Origin: Limnanthes douglasii subsp. nivea
Lineage: Eukaryota; Streptophyta; Magnoliopsida; Brassicales; Limnanthaceae
Length of the DNA: 64,000 nucleotides
Assembly: GCA_036936605.1 (NCBI GenBank)
Contig: JAUPFV010000002.1
Coordinates: 337,131,215-337,195,214 of the forward strand
Reading direction: 5' to 3'
Below, piece after piece: positions 10,120 to 21,365 of the stretch. The notes under the pieces are model-generated. The model did not search any database. It was not told where the DNA came from and saw only the letters and a program-made list of their open reading frames with translations. The position numbers were made by a program, and so were the translations under genes. Positions within the stretch are counted from its first letter, which is position 1. The number at the start of each line of letters is the position of its first letter.

Positions 10120-11370
10120 AACTTATTGTTACTATAAGCTTCATATTGTACTAGCATATTCTAACTTAGCCAATGCTATTCCTTTACTTTTCCCACGCTT
10201 TAAACTAGGATTTAATGATGTTTGTATTTCTTTGAATTTTAGATGTTTGAACTTATCAAGTACCTTCTTAATGTCATAAGATTGACTTAGGACAAAAGCC
10301 CACTATTTTTTTATATCTTAATTCCTACAATAATGTTTATTTCATTAAGATTCTTCATATTAAAAGTGGACGATATAAGCCTATTCTTTTCATTAAACTC
10401 TTTTATTTTATTAGTTAATATAAGAAAATCACCAACATATAGACATCCAATAGCTATTACATCACCATAACCTTTAGTATATAAACATTTGTCTGCCATA
10501 TTATGTCTAAACCTATCAGATTCAATAACATGATAAAACTTTTCATGTCACTTATTAGGCACTTATGTAAGGCCATATAATGACTTAACAAGCATGCATA
10601 CCTTATAATCATTATTGTAAGTACAAAAAATTCAGACTGCTCCATATGAACCTCCTCATCGGGACCTCAATTTAGGAACACCGTTTTGACATCCGTTTAG
10701 TGAATTTTTAAATTGTATTCCGATGTATATGTGTCAAAATAATATATCCCCTCTTTTGGTCGAAAATATTTTGCTACCAACATCCGTGTGGAATTTCTTA
10801 CTAAATACCCATTTTCAACCAATTGGTCTTGAACCCGAAGGTAGATCCACCAACTCCTAAATTTGATTTGATACCATTGAATCCATTTAATTATTTATGA
10901 TATCTTTCCAAAATCTAGAATCTGAGGATGTTATTTCTTCCTTAAATGATTTAAGGTCATCTTCTAAAGAAAAAAATCGATATCACCCTCGTGATTTTTT
11001 CACAACTTCCTTATACTACGTACAAAAAAATCTTTTGAGAGTTTATCCCATCAGATCCTAAATTTTTAATTCTCTTTTAAGTTTGACTTCTAAGAGGTTC
11101 TCAGGATTATTCATCAATCCAATATGATTTTCTCAAAGTCAGTTTCTCGTTTTATAGCGCTTTGTATCATATTATCATCATATAATTTGTATTCAAAGAA
11201 CTTTGTTTCTCTTGATTCAAACAACACATTAAATGAAAAATCTAATAATCTATAAGCTTTGCTATTGGCTACATAACCAATGAACACACACCTTATAGTT
11301 TTAAGACCTAATTTTACTCTTTTTAGACCCGTGTTTTTGCAAAAAAAACTAAACAACCCGAGTTTAAAGG
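10120..11370 (-). pseudogene. Ty1/copia pol remnant, unit A (integrase end to RNase H start)
   Basis: Read right to left, 11114-11356 encodes the integrase C-terminal signature (KRVKLGLKT, CVFIGYVANSKAYR, ESRETKFFE). Then 10311-10560 encodes the reverse transcriptase region around the catalytic loop, where YVDD has become LYVGDFLI. Finally 10135-10300 encodes LSQSYDIKKVLDKF and LAKLEYAST, the stretch leading into RNase H. A large part of the RT between these blocks is frame-broken. The catalytic Asp-to-Gly change is shared with unit B, so the element was dead before the tandem duplication. Confidence 0.8.
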
Positions 11371-11565
11371 TGTCTATGTTTGATTTTATTTATTTTCATA
11401 ACTGGTTTCCTTAAGAGGAATATGATTACAAATATGACATAAAATTAAAACAGTTTCACCATATAAATTGATATATAATTTTGAATTGACTAGCATGACA
11501 TTGATAATCTCAATCAAAGTTTAAGAGTTTAAACTATGAACGACTTAATTCAATAAAATTTATTT

Positions 11566-12632
11566 TGGGCAAGGCTATTTTGAGACCCTTTTTGGCTATA
11601 ATGAGATCCTTTTATAATGAGACATCCTTTGGCTATAATGAGACCCCCAAAATGACTAATTTACCCTTGATATAAAAGCTATATATCAGCCCAAACTTCT
11701 CTTTTCTCCCTTCTCCACACAAAAAACTCTCAAAATCGGCAAAAACAAAACTCAACATTTCTCAAATCTGAACTCACAAATACCTTAAGGTACGAATCCT
11801 ATACTTATTGATGTAATTTTTATGCATTTTAGTTAGGTATTTTTAGTGATATTTAGAGTTATAAGTTTTTCCAAAAACGTCGAATGTTCATCTAAATATT
11901 GTTGTTTTTTTGGAAAGTAAGTTGTAGATAACTGTTATTCTAGTGATTGTCGATATTTTGGTATGTTTTTTTGTTGATTTTGGGTGAGTTTTTAGGGATT
12001 AGGGTTCTTAATTTTTGAATTTGCGGGGAAAAGCTTTGAGGGAGAGTTAAACATGCTTCTGCCGTTATTAGAGGAATTAAATAATCATGAAATTTGGGTT
12101 TGTGGGTGCTATAGGGTTATAATATACTGTGTAAGGCACAAACATTTAAGGTAAACTGAAAAAGTCAGTTGATTTCCTATACATGGATTACCATTACGTA
12201 ATCAGTTCTACTCTACATCTACAATAATCTATATTAACTAAACCTAAATAATTCCTGCATTATATAATAATTTACTTTATCTTCTGTGTTAGGTCTTTGC
12301 TTTAATTGCCAAAATAGAACCTACTGATGTGGAATTCAGGATGGAGTTGTTGGTCTTTCCCCGTCTGAGAAAAAGTCTTGATTTTCTTCTCAGTCCTTGT
12401 GTTAATGCCAAAGATTTGACTAATTCTCCCGTGACATTGTTTTTGGTGTTTTTAAAAAATTTAGTTTAGTTAGAGTGAGAAAAATTTAGGAAGAAGAAGA
12501 AAAAAAAGTTGGTTTTTGGTTAGAACTTTGGTTTTATATATGAAGGGTAAAATGGTCAATTCACATTAACAATTTTTTTTTGATTTTAGGGTCTCATTAT
12601 AGCCAAAAAGGGTCCCAATATAGACTTGTCCA
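11566..12632. mobile_element. Non-autonomous TIR element, deletion relative of the PMD element
   Basis: The left end reads TGGGCAAGGCTATTTTGAGA (11566 on) and continues with GGCTATAATGAGA iterations. The right end, reverse-complemented, reads TGGACAAGTCTATATTGGGA with the same GGCTATAATGAGA block, so the TIRs are about 40 bp. The first 430 bp or so (to about 12010) match the 5' leader of both PMD elements (13834-14270 and 20637-21060). The rest is unrelated to the PMD gene. Length is 1067 bp. Flanks AATTTATTT and TTTTTTTTT match at 6 of 9 positions, too weak to prove a 9-bp TSD. Confidence 0.75.
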
Positions 12633-12654
12633 TTTTTTTTTAACTTTCAATCTC

Positions 12655-13209
12655 ATAACAACACTTGCACTAGTAAATAATATCAAAATACAACAATAAT
12701 TTTAGTATTTTTAATCAACCCATAAAAATAATCAAAATCTAGTAATAAAATTATAATAACCTTATACTACATTTAAATTATAATATACCCACTATATAAT
12801 AATTTGATTATCAAACAATAACAACGCTTGTACTAGGAAATAATATCAAAATACAATAACAATTTTAGTATTTAAAATCAAACCTTAATAATAATAAAAC
12901 TATAATAACTTTATACTACATTTAAATTAGAATATACAAACTATATAACAATTTGATTCTCAAGTAATAACAACACTTGTACTAGTAACTTATATCAAAA
13001 TAATTTTAGTATTTAAAATCAAACTATAATAATAACCAAAGTCTAATAACAAAATTGTAATAACCTTATACTACATTTAAATTATAATTTTCAAACTATA
13101 CCGTAATTTGATTATCAAACAATAAAAATACTTATACTAGTAAATAATATCAAAATACATTAACAATTATAGTATTTATTGTCAAACCATAATAATAATA
13201 ATAATAATA

Positions 13210-13245
<36 letters not shown>

Positions 13246-13300
13246 GTCTAATAATAAAATTAAAATAACCTTATACTACTTTTAAATTATAATATATAAT
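12655..13300. repeat. Minisatellite, four copies of an AT-rich unit of about 160 bp
   Basis: Copies begin near 12659, 12821, 12969 and 13128, each with CTTGTACTAGTAAATAATAT-like sequence, then CAAAATACA, TTTTAGTATTT, AATCAAACC, ACCTTATACTACATTTAAAT. Units vary between about 148 and 163 bp. Unit B of the tandem duplication retains only the tail of the last copy, joined to a CAA microsatellite. Confidence 0.8.
13190..13243. repeat. AAT trinucleotide microsatellite
   Basis: About 17 AAT units with one interruption, expanded inside the last copy of the minisatellite. Confidence 0.95.
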
Positions 13301-13379
13301 TTATATAATTTTTTTAAATAGTGTTGTTTATTATAAATATAATACAAAATTGATTGGTGTGACTGTTTTTATTTTAATC

Positions 13380-13500
13380 TTAGCGTGACGTTAGCATGTA
13401 CGTGACATGCGTTTGTATGAAAAACGTGTACGTGGCGTTAGTCTCTGCGTGGCGTTAGTTTACGTGACAAACGTGCACACGACATTACCGTGTCCATGAC
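13380..13500. repeat. Short GTGACGTTAGC-type tandem repeats (unit A)
   Basis: Degenerate 15-17 bp units built on CGTGACGTTAG and CGTGTACGTG. The homologous array in unit B (20105-20260) has more regular copies of GTGTGCGTGACGTTAGC. CpG content here is locally high against an AT-rich background. Confidence 0.7.
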
Positions 13501-14314
13501 GCAACGACTGATCCACCTGAGGGCGAGGGGGGTTGCCGCCACTGCTTAAATCTGGCCGATGATTTATGAATACTTGTTCGATGGTGAAATAGAGAAAGAG
13601 GTAAATTTTGTTTTTCCTCTTACTCTTTTTTGAAACCCTTCGACTTAACAACAGTTACCTATTGAAATAGAGAAAGAGGGAAACTATTTTTTATTCTCTG
13701 TCTTAATTTTAGATAAAAGAAAGAGAAGAGTAGTCGCCATTTACAAAGAGAGATATGTAGTGTGCCTTAGAAATCAAAGGTCATTGGATTTTTATTATGG
13801 GCTTCAATAAAGATGCTTTACCTATATATATATTGGGCAAAGCTATTTTGAGACCTCTTTTGACTATAATGACACTCTTTTATAATGAGACATCTTTTGG
13901 CTATAATGAAACCTTAAGAATGGTCAAAATATCTTTGATATAAAAGCTCTATTTCAACCATAGCTTCATATTTTCTCTCTTCTCTAAACAAAAAGCTCTC
14001 AAATCGGCAAAAACAAAAGTCAAGATTTCTCAAATCCGAACTCACAAACACGTTAAGGTATGAATCCTATACTTGTTGATGTAATTTTTATGCAATTTAG
14101 TTTGATATTTTTAGTGATATTTAGAGTTATAGGTTCTCCCAAAAAAGTTAATTTTTTTTATCTAAATGTTGTTTTTTTAGAAAATAAGTTATAGATATGT
14201 GTTAGTCTAGTGATTGTCGACGTTTTGGTATGTTGATTGTTGAATTTGGGTTAGATTTAAGGGATTATGGTTCTTGGGAGTTTAGAGGCTAGAGCTGCTG
14301 TCTGGGCGCGATTT

Positions 14315-14475
14315 ACGAACAACCACCCTACTCGGGATTTGCCCTAAATTGGGCGTTGGTTGTTCGAAAATTTGCTAGCAAAATTACGAATAAGAAACTC
14401 ACAATTTTGGGCAAATTACGAACATCGAACTCGCAATTTGCCCAAAATTGGGAGTTGGTTGTTCACAATTTTTCC
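14315..14475. repeat. Nested inverted repeats upstream of the PMD gene (unit A)
   Basis: CGAACAACCA and TGGTTGTTCG arms, with internal TTTGCCC / GGGCAAA pairs, occur twice in tandem-like fashion. The homologue in unit B is at 21093-21252 (CGAACAACCACCC; GGGCGTTGGTTGTTCG; TTTTGGGCAAATTGCGAAC). The block is absent from the deletion derivative at 11566-12632, so it may be a small foldback insertion or an expanded palindrome. Confidence 0.65.
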
Positions 14476-14583
14476 TGTTTTATTTAATTTAGACTTTGTG
14501 GCCCGTATTTGACTTGCATATTCATCTCGCTAGTTTTTGTCTTACATTTAATCATATAACAATATGTTGTTTTTGATTTCAGC

Positions 14584-16395
14584 ATGCCTCGCAAAGCGCA
14601 AACTCTTGTTCGCCAGTCAGGATCAGGCAGTGATACAAAGGAACATGAGCTTGTTTCACGATCACGATCACGATCAGTTAGGCGTAGGCCTCGCACCGCC
14701 ACTCCTGGGCCTACTGTATCCCTTCTGCTTGGGAGTCTGGATCAGTAGTTCCAGAGAGTTAATCCCCATGTGCCGGATCTTTATCCGGACTACAAACAAC
14801 ATGAGGCATACAACGTGTTTATAGGAGACATAAGTTAAGATTTGTTTAACGTGCAGTGGATGATATTTTATATAATGTTTAACTTACTGAAATATTGTGT
14901 AGGTTCGTCGACTGTCGCGGTGGTACGTGATGTACAGTACCCATCGTGCATGGGATCTTACCGGGCAGGGTAGGGTGAGACAACAGTTTATGATGTCTAG
15001 CTTCGCTCCCCTCGTCGGTGTCTTGGAGCGTTGGAGTAGCAACGTGCACCTAACAGATGTGTTTATCGAGATGTGTCCTTCAGAGACCAACATCTTCCAC
15101 TTCTTGTTCGGTGAAATGATCATGACGTTAGACGAATTCCACGCTGTCACTGGTCTTCCGGTCACAAGTGATGATTTCGTTATTCAGTTTTTTCCTAGTA
15201 ATGGATAACGTTTAGCATGGTATTCCAGTTCACAAGGTATACTAGTGAATGCTCTTAGGACAAAATTAGAGAACAACAATGGGGGGTAGTTCTAGATCTG
15301 TGTGGTGACAGTTTTTACGTGAGCAGTACATCCAGCCCTATATGATGGATGACACTTTGTTTGATGCTATGGTAGAATATGTCACTGGGGGTTATTTGCT
15401 CCATATGTTAGGCTGTTATATTCTGTCGAACAAGACGGGGAACAATATATCATTAGATTACTTGTAGTTCGTAGAGCGGTGTAGGACATCTGTTAGATAT
15501 AACTGGGGCCAACATTTATTAGTTCATATGTATCACCATCTAGGGACTTCGTCCATACATAACACGTTAGGGATATCTGGTTTTGTTACCATGTTAGAGA
15601 CGTAGATATACAATCACTCCCCTCCCATTCTTGACTACGATTAACACTCTCTACGAGCCTTGTATGCCTACTATGTGCAGATACGTACCTCCACTTTATC
15701 GCGCGGATGATGAGACTCGTATCAACATCTGCCATTTACTGTCTTCATTAAGGGAGCAAAATGTAAGTTACGAGGATTTTTTTTTTTGTTTATTAGTCAT
15801 TCTTTTATTATTACTTATCGTTGATGCAATCATTTTTTTTAATTATGGTGTACGTCTGGTTCATGTTTTACCGGGATAACGAGCATTTCTCTTTCTGCGC
15901 TGTGGCTTGGATAAACCATACGTTGAAGGGGTTTGACATAGTTGAGGTGTATTATCCATTGCGGGTCGCTCGTCAGTTTGGGAATATTCAAGATATACCA
16001 CCGAGGCCGCGACCTATTTTACCAGCAGACAAGAGGATGTGTGTCAACATGCGCTATTTGTGGGATGAGGCTACATGGAGCTCATGACAGTCGCACGTCG
16101 TTGATCCGAGGATTATGGTGATACATATGTTATAAGCGGTCCTAGTACGTCCTCTTTGTATGGTGTATGGATCCAGAACCACCTATGGTACACCCTGATT
16201 GATCCTACGTGCGAGTCATCCAGTGCACATATTCTAGATACCCCGAGAGTGATCACTTTGGAGGTACGGTTGTTTGACTTGGCTGATCATGTGATTGATG
16301 GATATTCTAGAGCAGACGAGATGACTATGGAGGAAATGCATCAAAAGATGCATGAGTGTTCACTTCTGGCGCACCGGTACCGCGTGACTAATTGA
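14584..16395 (+). pseudogene. Plant mobile domain (PMD) protein pseudogene, unit A
   Basis: It encodes a protein of the PMD family (MAIN/MAIL1 and 'phosphatase 7 long form' relatives; mobile forms occur in plant transposons). It starts MPRKAQTLVRQSGSGSD and has an Arg/Ser-rich stretch. After an intron (about 14830-14902) the PMD core follows: VRRLSRWY, ERWSSNVHL, ETNIFHFLFGEMIMTLDEF, TGLPVT, LLHMLGCYILSNKTGN, then after a second intron (15763-15853) VEVYYPLRVARQFGNIQDI and PPRPRP. Defects: a TAG after GSLDQ (about 14745), also present in unit B; donor GT changed to AT at 14830; acceptor AG changed to AC at 15852-15853; a private TAA at about 15206; and further stops. Wild-type PMD proteins are nuclear and linked to silencing and transcription; the role in transposons is unknown. 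Confidence 0.85.
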
Positions 16396-16781
16396 ATGGA
16401 TTTGTATTGTATGACTACTTATGATTTTTACCACGTGGCTGATTGATGGATATACTATCTTATGTTTTGGTTTTGGTGGTTGTTTTAGTTTTTAGCTTTT
16501 ATGTTTTTGTTATTATGTAATTTCTTGTGATTGATGCTTTTATTCTCAATTTTATTTTTTAGTTTTCATTTACATTACTAATTCTAAATTATAAAATAAA
16601 ATAACAATCAAACCCACATAGTTAAAGTTTCACTTAAAAAACATGCGTACATAAAATTTCACTTAAAAACCTGCGTACATAGTAGGATGGTTAAACGCAA
16701 ACAGCTTAAGACCCAAACAATAATAGAAAATAACTTATGAAAGCATGCAACCTCAAAACAGAAGGGAATAAATCAGGATGC

Positions 16782-17159
16782 TCAATCGTCGAAGTCGTAT
16801 CCCATGTTGTCTTTATAGTTATCCCCCTCCTCCATTTCCGCAATCCTATCCTTAAGATACGCTACCATATCCCTAGTGATGTATTACACCACCATCATGT
16901 TCTAAATGGTAGCCACTTCTTGCTTAATTTTAAATGGCAAATACAACAAACACTGGAGCGATTCGGCAGAAAAGTACCAGCTTCTTATTTCGTCATGGTT
17001 GCGCACAACAAGATCTCATGTTCCTTCACGGTCGTAGTTGAAATATATCATACACAGAACACGCTCGAAAAACACATTGCTGGTATTTTTCCCCATCTCT
17101 CTTCTGGCAACCTTCACAGCCTAAAGCATATGGTAGTCTTCATCGGACGTAAACTCCAT
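16782..17159 (-). pseudogene. Convergent small gene of the PMD element, unit A (broken)
   Basis: I do not recognise this family. Read from 17159 the frame is continuous over 126 codons but interrupted by four or five stops. Recognisable segments are MEFTSDEDYHML, FFERVLCMIYFNYDREG, RNHDEIRSWYFS, CLLYLPFKIKQEVAT and a C-terminal YLKDRIAEMEEG followed by an acidic MGYDFDD end. It is convergent with the PMD pseudogene, with about 390 bp between stops. Two of the stops (codon 13 and after KQEVAT) are shared with unit B. No membrane segment, signal or zinc-binding pattern is seen. Confidence 0.6.
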
Positions 17160-19109
17160 GTGTAAAAGTATTTATGTTTTTTTTTGTTTTTTAATGTTTG
17201 ATGGTTGTCATAAGAATAAGCGGCAATAAACTCTAGATGATAAAAAGATGCATGAGATGTGATATTGTATATGTTACTAGGCAAAAAATGTTTCGCACAC
17301 GAACTGGTGCTGTGCACTATCATATCAGGGGTTGATTTTTTTTGTTAACGTTCAATTAATGAGTGGCATATCTGATTTTTGAGCCGGCCCATTTAATTTG
17401 TAAATTTCGTAAAATTAAGTGAGATAGGCCGGTGGAAATGTTTATTTTTATAATATATGTGCACAGTGTGTATATGATGTTTTTCTTTTCTAAATTGGAC
17501 TCTTTTTTTACATTTAAAAAATAATTTAAAAAGTTAAATGTAGGCGAAGTATTTTTATATTTGATGTTCTATGAACGTTTGCTTTTGTTTATCAATAGTC
17601 TTGGCTAGTTTGATAAGTCATGATTGCAAAACATCCATCAAAGTTCATGAACTTTGTAATTTGGTTTATTAGTTTTTTTTAATTAGTTTAAAGTTTTAAA
17701 AAAGAATATAAATGTGTTAAAAATACTTTACGGGGTTCACACTTCTATAATATGTTTAACAACGAGGTTCATATAATGTTTTTTTTCTTGTCGACTATCG
17801 TTATTTCTTTACATATGAATAGTTTTGGTTCCATCGTTTATCGAGTTATTGTAGTAATCTATCGTATCATATGCAAAGTTACACCAATTTCGATATGGAT
17901 AATCATTTTTAATCCATACCTAAAGTCGAATAACGTTTGACATATTTTGTTTAACTTCGTTGTTATATATAAGCATAATATGTTGGGTAGATTTTCAACC
18001 CATTTGTCTTTAACTCTATCAAGCCTTTTCTTAAGACTTTCCAAAGTTGTTATTTCTCAAATCTATGTCTACCATCCTTTGGTGGTACAAAAGAAAAAGA
18101 AGATGAGACATGTTTGTTGAGAATAAAGTTTAGATAATAAGGAGCAATGATTCGTTATGATATTGAGTCGTGTTGTTCGAAACTGGAATCCTGGTAGGCC
18201 AAACTTGTAAACATTGTGTCGATACATAAAAGGAAATAACATTTGCTTTATATATTCTTTTAGTTACTCGAATATCAACCCATTTAGTGAAGTCGGAAAT
18301 TATGATGATAAGGTATTATATTTCTTCTAGAATAATTTTAAAGGACCCATATTGGTGATTCCTTAGAAGTCAAAATACCAAATGGATTGTTATCCTAGCA
18401 ACGATGTGGATGAGGTTTTTTACACTTTTCGTAATGTTGGACCAATTGGCAAGTATCTTTTAATAGTCTTAACCAGTTGTAAAGACCTCATGTGCGTGTG
18501 AGCCACAAACACCTTCATGTAGTTATTTTAAGATCTCATATACTTCATCAATTATGGAATATTGAAGTAATTGTTAGAATATAGATATTGGTAAAAAACT
18601 TACAAAATTTGATCAAGACAAAGTTCGTCGGAGATTCGACACAAAGACGTTAAAAAAGATGGAATCTTGAGCCACGTATAACCATAATCTTGACAGTAAT
18701 GTAAATATGAGAAAGTTAAGTCGAAAAATATTGGTATTCAAAAGTTTGAACCAACCTTCCAAATGACGTAGCTGACAAACATTATACTTAATATCTATTT
18801 TGGCAGTGTGCTCTATCCAACTTAAGAATAATAACTTGAGAGTGACTCATTCTCTTATGAGAGGCGGCACCGCCTCTAGGTTCTCATAGGTACAATTCTT
18901 GTAGTGTTTTTCTTACTTTTGGAAACACTTATCCCACATACACTAAATTGTAATAAAAGTTCTGTTGAACTTATCCCTTCACGGTAGTGACCAACATATC
19001 TCACACTAATCACGAATAAAAAAATCTAATTTATTTATATATTGAACATTTTGCAAATAACTTATTGTTACTATAAGCTTCATATTGTACTAGCATATTC
19101 TAACTTAGC

Positions 19110-19985
19110 CAATGCTATTCCTTTACTTTTCCCACGCTTTAAACTAGGATTTAATGATGTTTGTATTTCTTTGAATTTTAGATGTTTGAACTTATCAAGT
19201 ACCTTCTTAATGTCATAAGATTGACTTAGGACAAAAGCCCACTATTTTTTTATATCTTAATTCCTACAATAATGTTTATTTCATTAAGATTCTTCATATT
19301 AAAAGTGGACGATATAAGCCTATTCTTTTCATTAAACTCTTTTATTTTATTAGTTAATATAAGAAAATCACCAACATATAGACATCCAATAGCTATTACA
19401 TCACCATAAACTTTGGTATATAAATATTTTTCCGCCATATTATGTCTAAACCTATCAGATATAATAACATGATAAAAAATTTCATGCCACTTATTAGATG
19501 CTTATTTAAGGCCATATAATGAGTTAACAAGCATGCATACCTTATAATCATTATTGTAAGTAAAAAAAAATTCAGACTGCTCCATATGGACCTCCTCATC
19601 GGGACCTCAATTTAGGAATACAGTTCCATTTAGTGAATTTTCAAATTGTATTCCGATGTATATGTGTCAAAATAATATATTCCCTCTTTTTGTCGACAAT
19701 CTTTTGCTACAAATCTCGCTTTGAATGCTTGAATGGTTCCATCCGTGTGGCATTTCTTACTAAATACCAATTTTCAACCAATTGGTCTTGAACCCGAAGG
19801 TAAATCCACCAACTCCTAAATTTGATTTGATACTATTGAATACATTTAATTATTTATGGCCTCTTGCCAAAATGTAGAATCTCAGGATGTTATTTTTTCC
19901 TTAGATGATTTAAGGTCGTCTTCTAAAGAAAAAAAAATCTGTATCACCCTGGTGATTTTTTCACATCTTCCTTATACTGCGTAAC
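19110..19985 (-). pseudogene. Ty1/copia pol remnant, unit B
   Basis: This is the homologue of the unit A remnant, with the same LYVGDFLI loop at about 19370-19395 and the NIIVGIKI end at about 19250. The integrase portion is absent, because unit B breaks off at CCTTATACTGCGTAA (about 19982) into a CAA microsatellite. Confidence 0.78.
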
Positions 19986-20008
19986 AACAACAACAACAAC
20001 AACAACAA
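19983..20008. repeat. CAA microsatellite at a deletion junction
   Basis: About eight CAA units lie exactly where unit B passes from the copia remnant to the end of the minisatellite. Unit A has 2.2 kb of extra sequence at this position. Confidence 0.9.
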
Positions 20009-20104
20009 TTCTAGTAATAAAATTAAAATAACCTTATACTATTTCTAAATTATAATATATAATTTATATAATATTCTTTTTGTAAAATAATGTTGTTTAT
20101 TTTA

Positions 20105-20260
20105 GTCTTAGCATGACGTTAGCATGACGTTAGCATGTGCGTGACATGCGTTTGTATGACAAACGTGTACGTGACGTTAACGTGTGCGTGACGTTAGCGT
20201 GTGCGTAACGTTAGTGTGCGCGTGACAGGTATTTACATGACACACATGCACGTGACATTA
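20105..20260. repeat. GTGACGTTAGC-type tandem repeats (unit B)
   Basis: Six or more degenerate 15-17 bp units; see the homologous array in unit A at 13380-13500. Confidence 0.75.
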
Positions 20261-20456
20261 CTGTGTCCATGACGCAACGACTGACCCACCTGAAGGCGAC
20301 GGGGGCTGCCGCCCCTGCTTAAATCTGGCAGACGATTTATGAATATTGGTTCGATGGTGAAATAGAGAAAGAGGTAAATGTTGTTTTTCCTCTTAATATT
20401 TTTTTGCAACCCTTCGACTTAGAACCAACAGTTACCAATTGAAATATAGTATTGAA

Positions 20457-20480
20457 ATATATATATATATATATATATAT
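20457..20480. repeat. AT microsatellite
   Basis: Twelve AT units, absent from the corresponding place in unit A. Confidence 0.95.
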
Positions 20481-21365
20481 GGAAAAGGTTTTCTGATTCT
20501 CTGTCTTGATTTTAGATAAAAGAAATAGAAGAGTAGTCACCATTGACAAAGAGAGATATTTCGTATGCCTTAGAAATCGAAGGCCATGGGCTTTTTATTA
20601 TGAGCTTCAATAAAGATGCTTTACCTATATATATATTGGACAAAGCTATTTTAAGACGGCTATAATGAGACCTCCTTTGGCTATAATGAGACACTAAGAA
20701 TGAACGAAATACCCTTGATATAAAAGCTCTATTTCAGTCATAACTTCATCTTTTCTCTCTTCTCTACACGAAAAGCTCTCGAAATCAGCAAAAACAAAAG
20801 TCAAGATTTCTCAAATCCGAACTCACAAACACATTAAGGTATGAATCATATACTTGTTGATGTAATTTTTATGTAATTTAGTTAGGTATTTTTAGTGATA
20901 TTTAGAGTTATAGGTTTTGCCCAAAAAGTCGAATTTTCATCTAAATGTTGTTATTTTTTTGGAAAGTAAATTATAGATATGTTTTAGTCTAGTGATTGTC
21001 GACGTTTTGGTATGTTGATTGTTGAATTTGCGTTAGATTTGAGGGATTATGGTTCTTGGGAGTTTGGAGGCTAGAGCTGCTGTCTGGGCACGATTTACGA
21101 ACAACCACCCCACTCGCGATTTGCCCAAAATCGGGCGTTGGTTGTTCGCAAATTTGCTAGAAAAATTACAAATAGCCAACTCGCAATTTTGGGCAAATTG
21201 CGAACATCGAACTCGCAATTTTCCCAAAATGGGAGTTGGTTGTTCACAATTTTCCCTGTTTTATTTAATTTAGACTTTGTGACCCCTATTTGACTTGTAC
21301 ATTCATCTAGCTAGTTTCAGTCTTACATTTAAACATATAACAATGTATTTTTTTTTAATTTCAGC

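Larger units (their letters stand above)
5867..17211. repeat. Tandem duplication, unit A
   Basis: Unit A aligns collinearly with unit B (17214-23986) in four blocks: 5867-5911 with 17214-17256; 6381-7468 with 17257-18327; 9376-11035 with 18325-19982; and 13245-17211 with 20010-23986. The intervening A-only stretches are a MITE-containing segment, the Harbinger insertion 7469-9375, and 11036-13244. Coordinates of block edges are accurate to a few tens of bases except where stated elsewhere. Confidence 0.9.
13834..17211 (+). mobile_element. PMD-bearing TIR element, unit A copy (right end lost)
   Basis: It begins with the TIR TGGGCAAAGCTATTTTGAGA at 13834 followed by subterminal CTATAATGA repeats. 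It then runs through a leader shared with the 11566-12632 element, the PMD pseudogene (+) and the convergent small gene (-). The right end is missing because the duplication breakpoint at 17211 lies inside the element. Confidence 0.7.

Noticed and set aside
13380..13500. CRISPR-like array
   Set aside because: Repeat units are short, degenerate and contiguous without spacers, in a plant nuclear context; this is a simple tandem repeat.
16737..17165. 142-aa + strand frame
   Set aside because: It is the complement of the companion small gene; the - strand reading aligns with two other copies while this one does not.
19983..20008. Target duplication or insertion scar at the CAA run
   Set aside because: No flanking duplication; it is a microsatellite at a deletion junction.
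20337..20694. Two short - strand frames upstream of the PMD element in unit B
   Set aside because: They include a translated AT microsatellite (IYIYIYIYI) and are not conserved in unit A.
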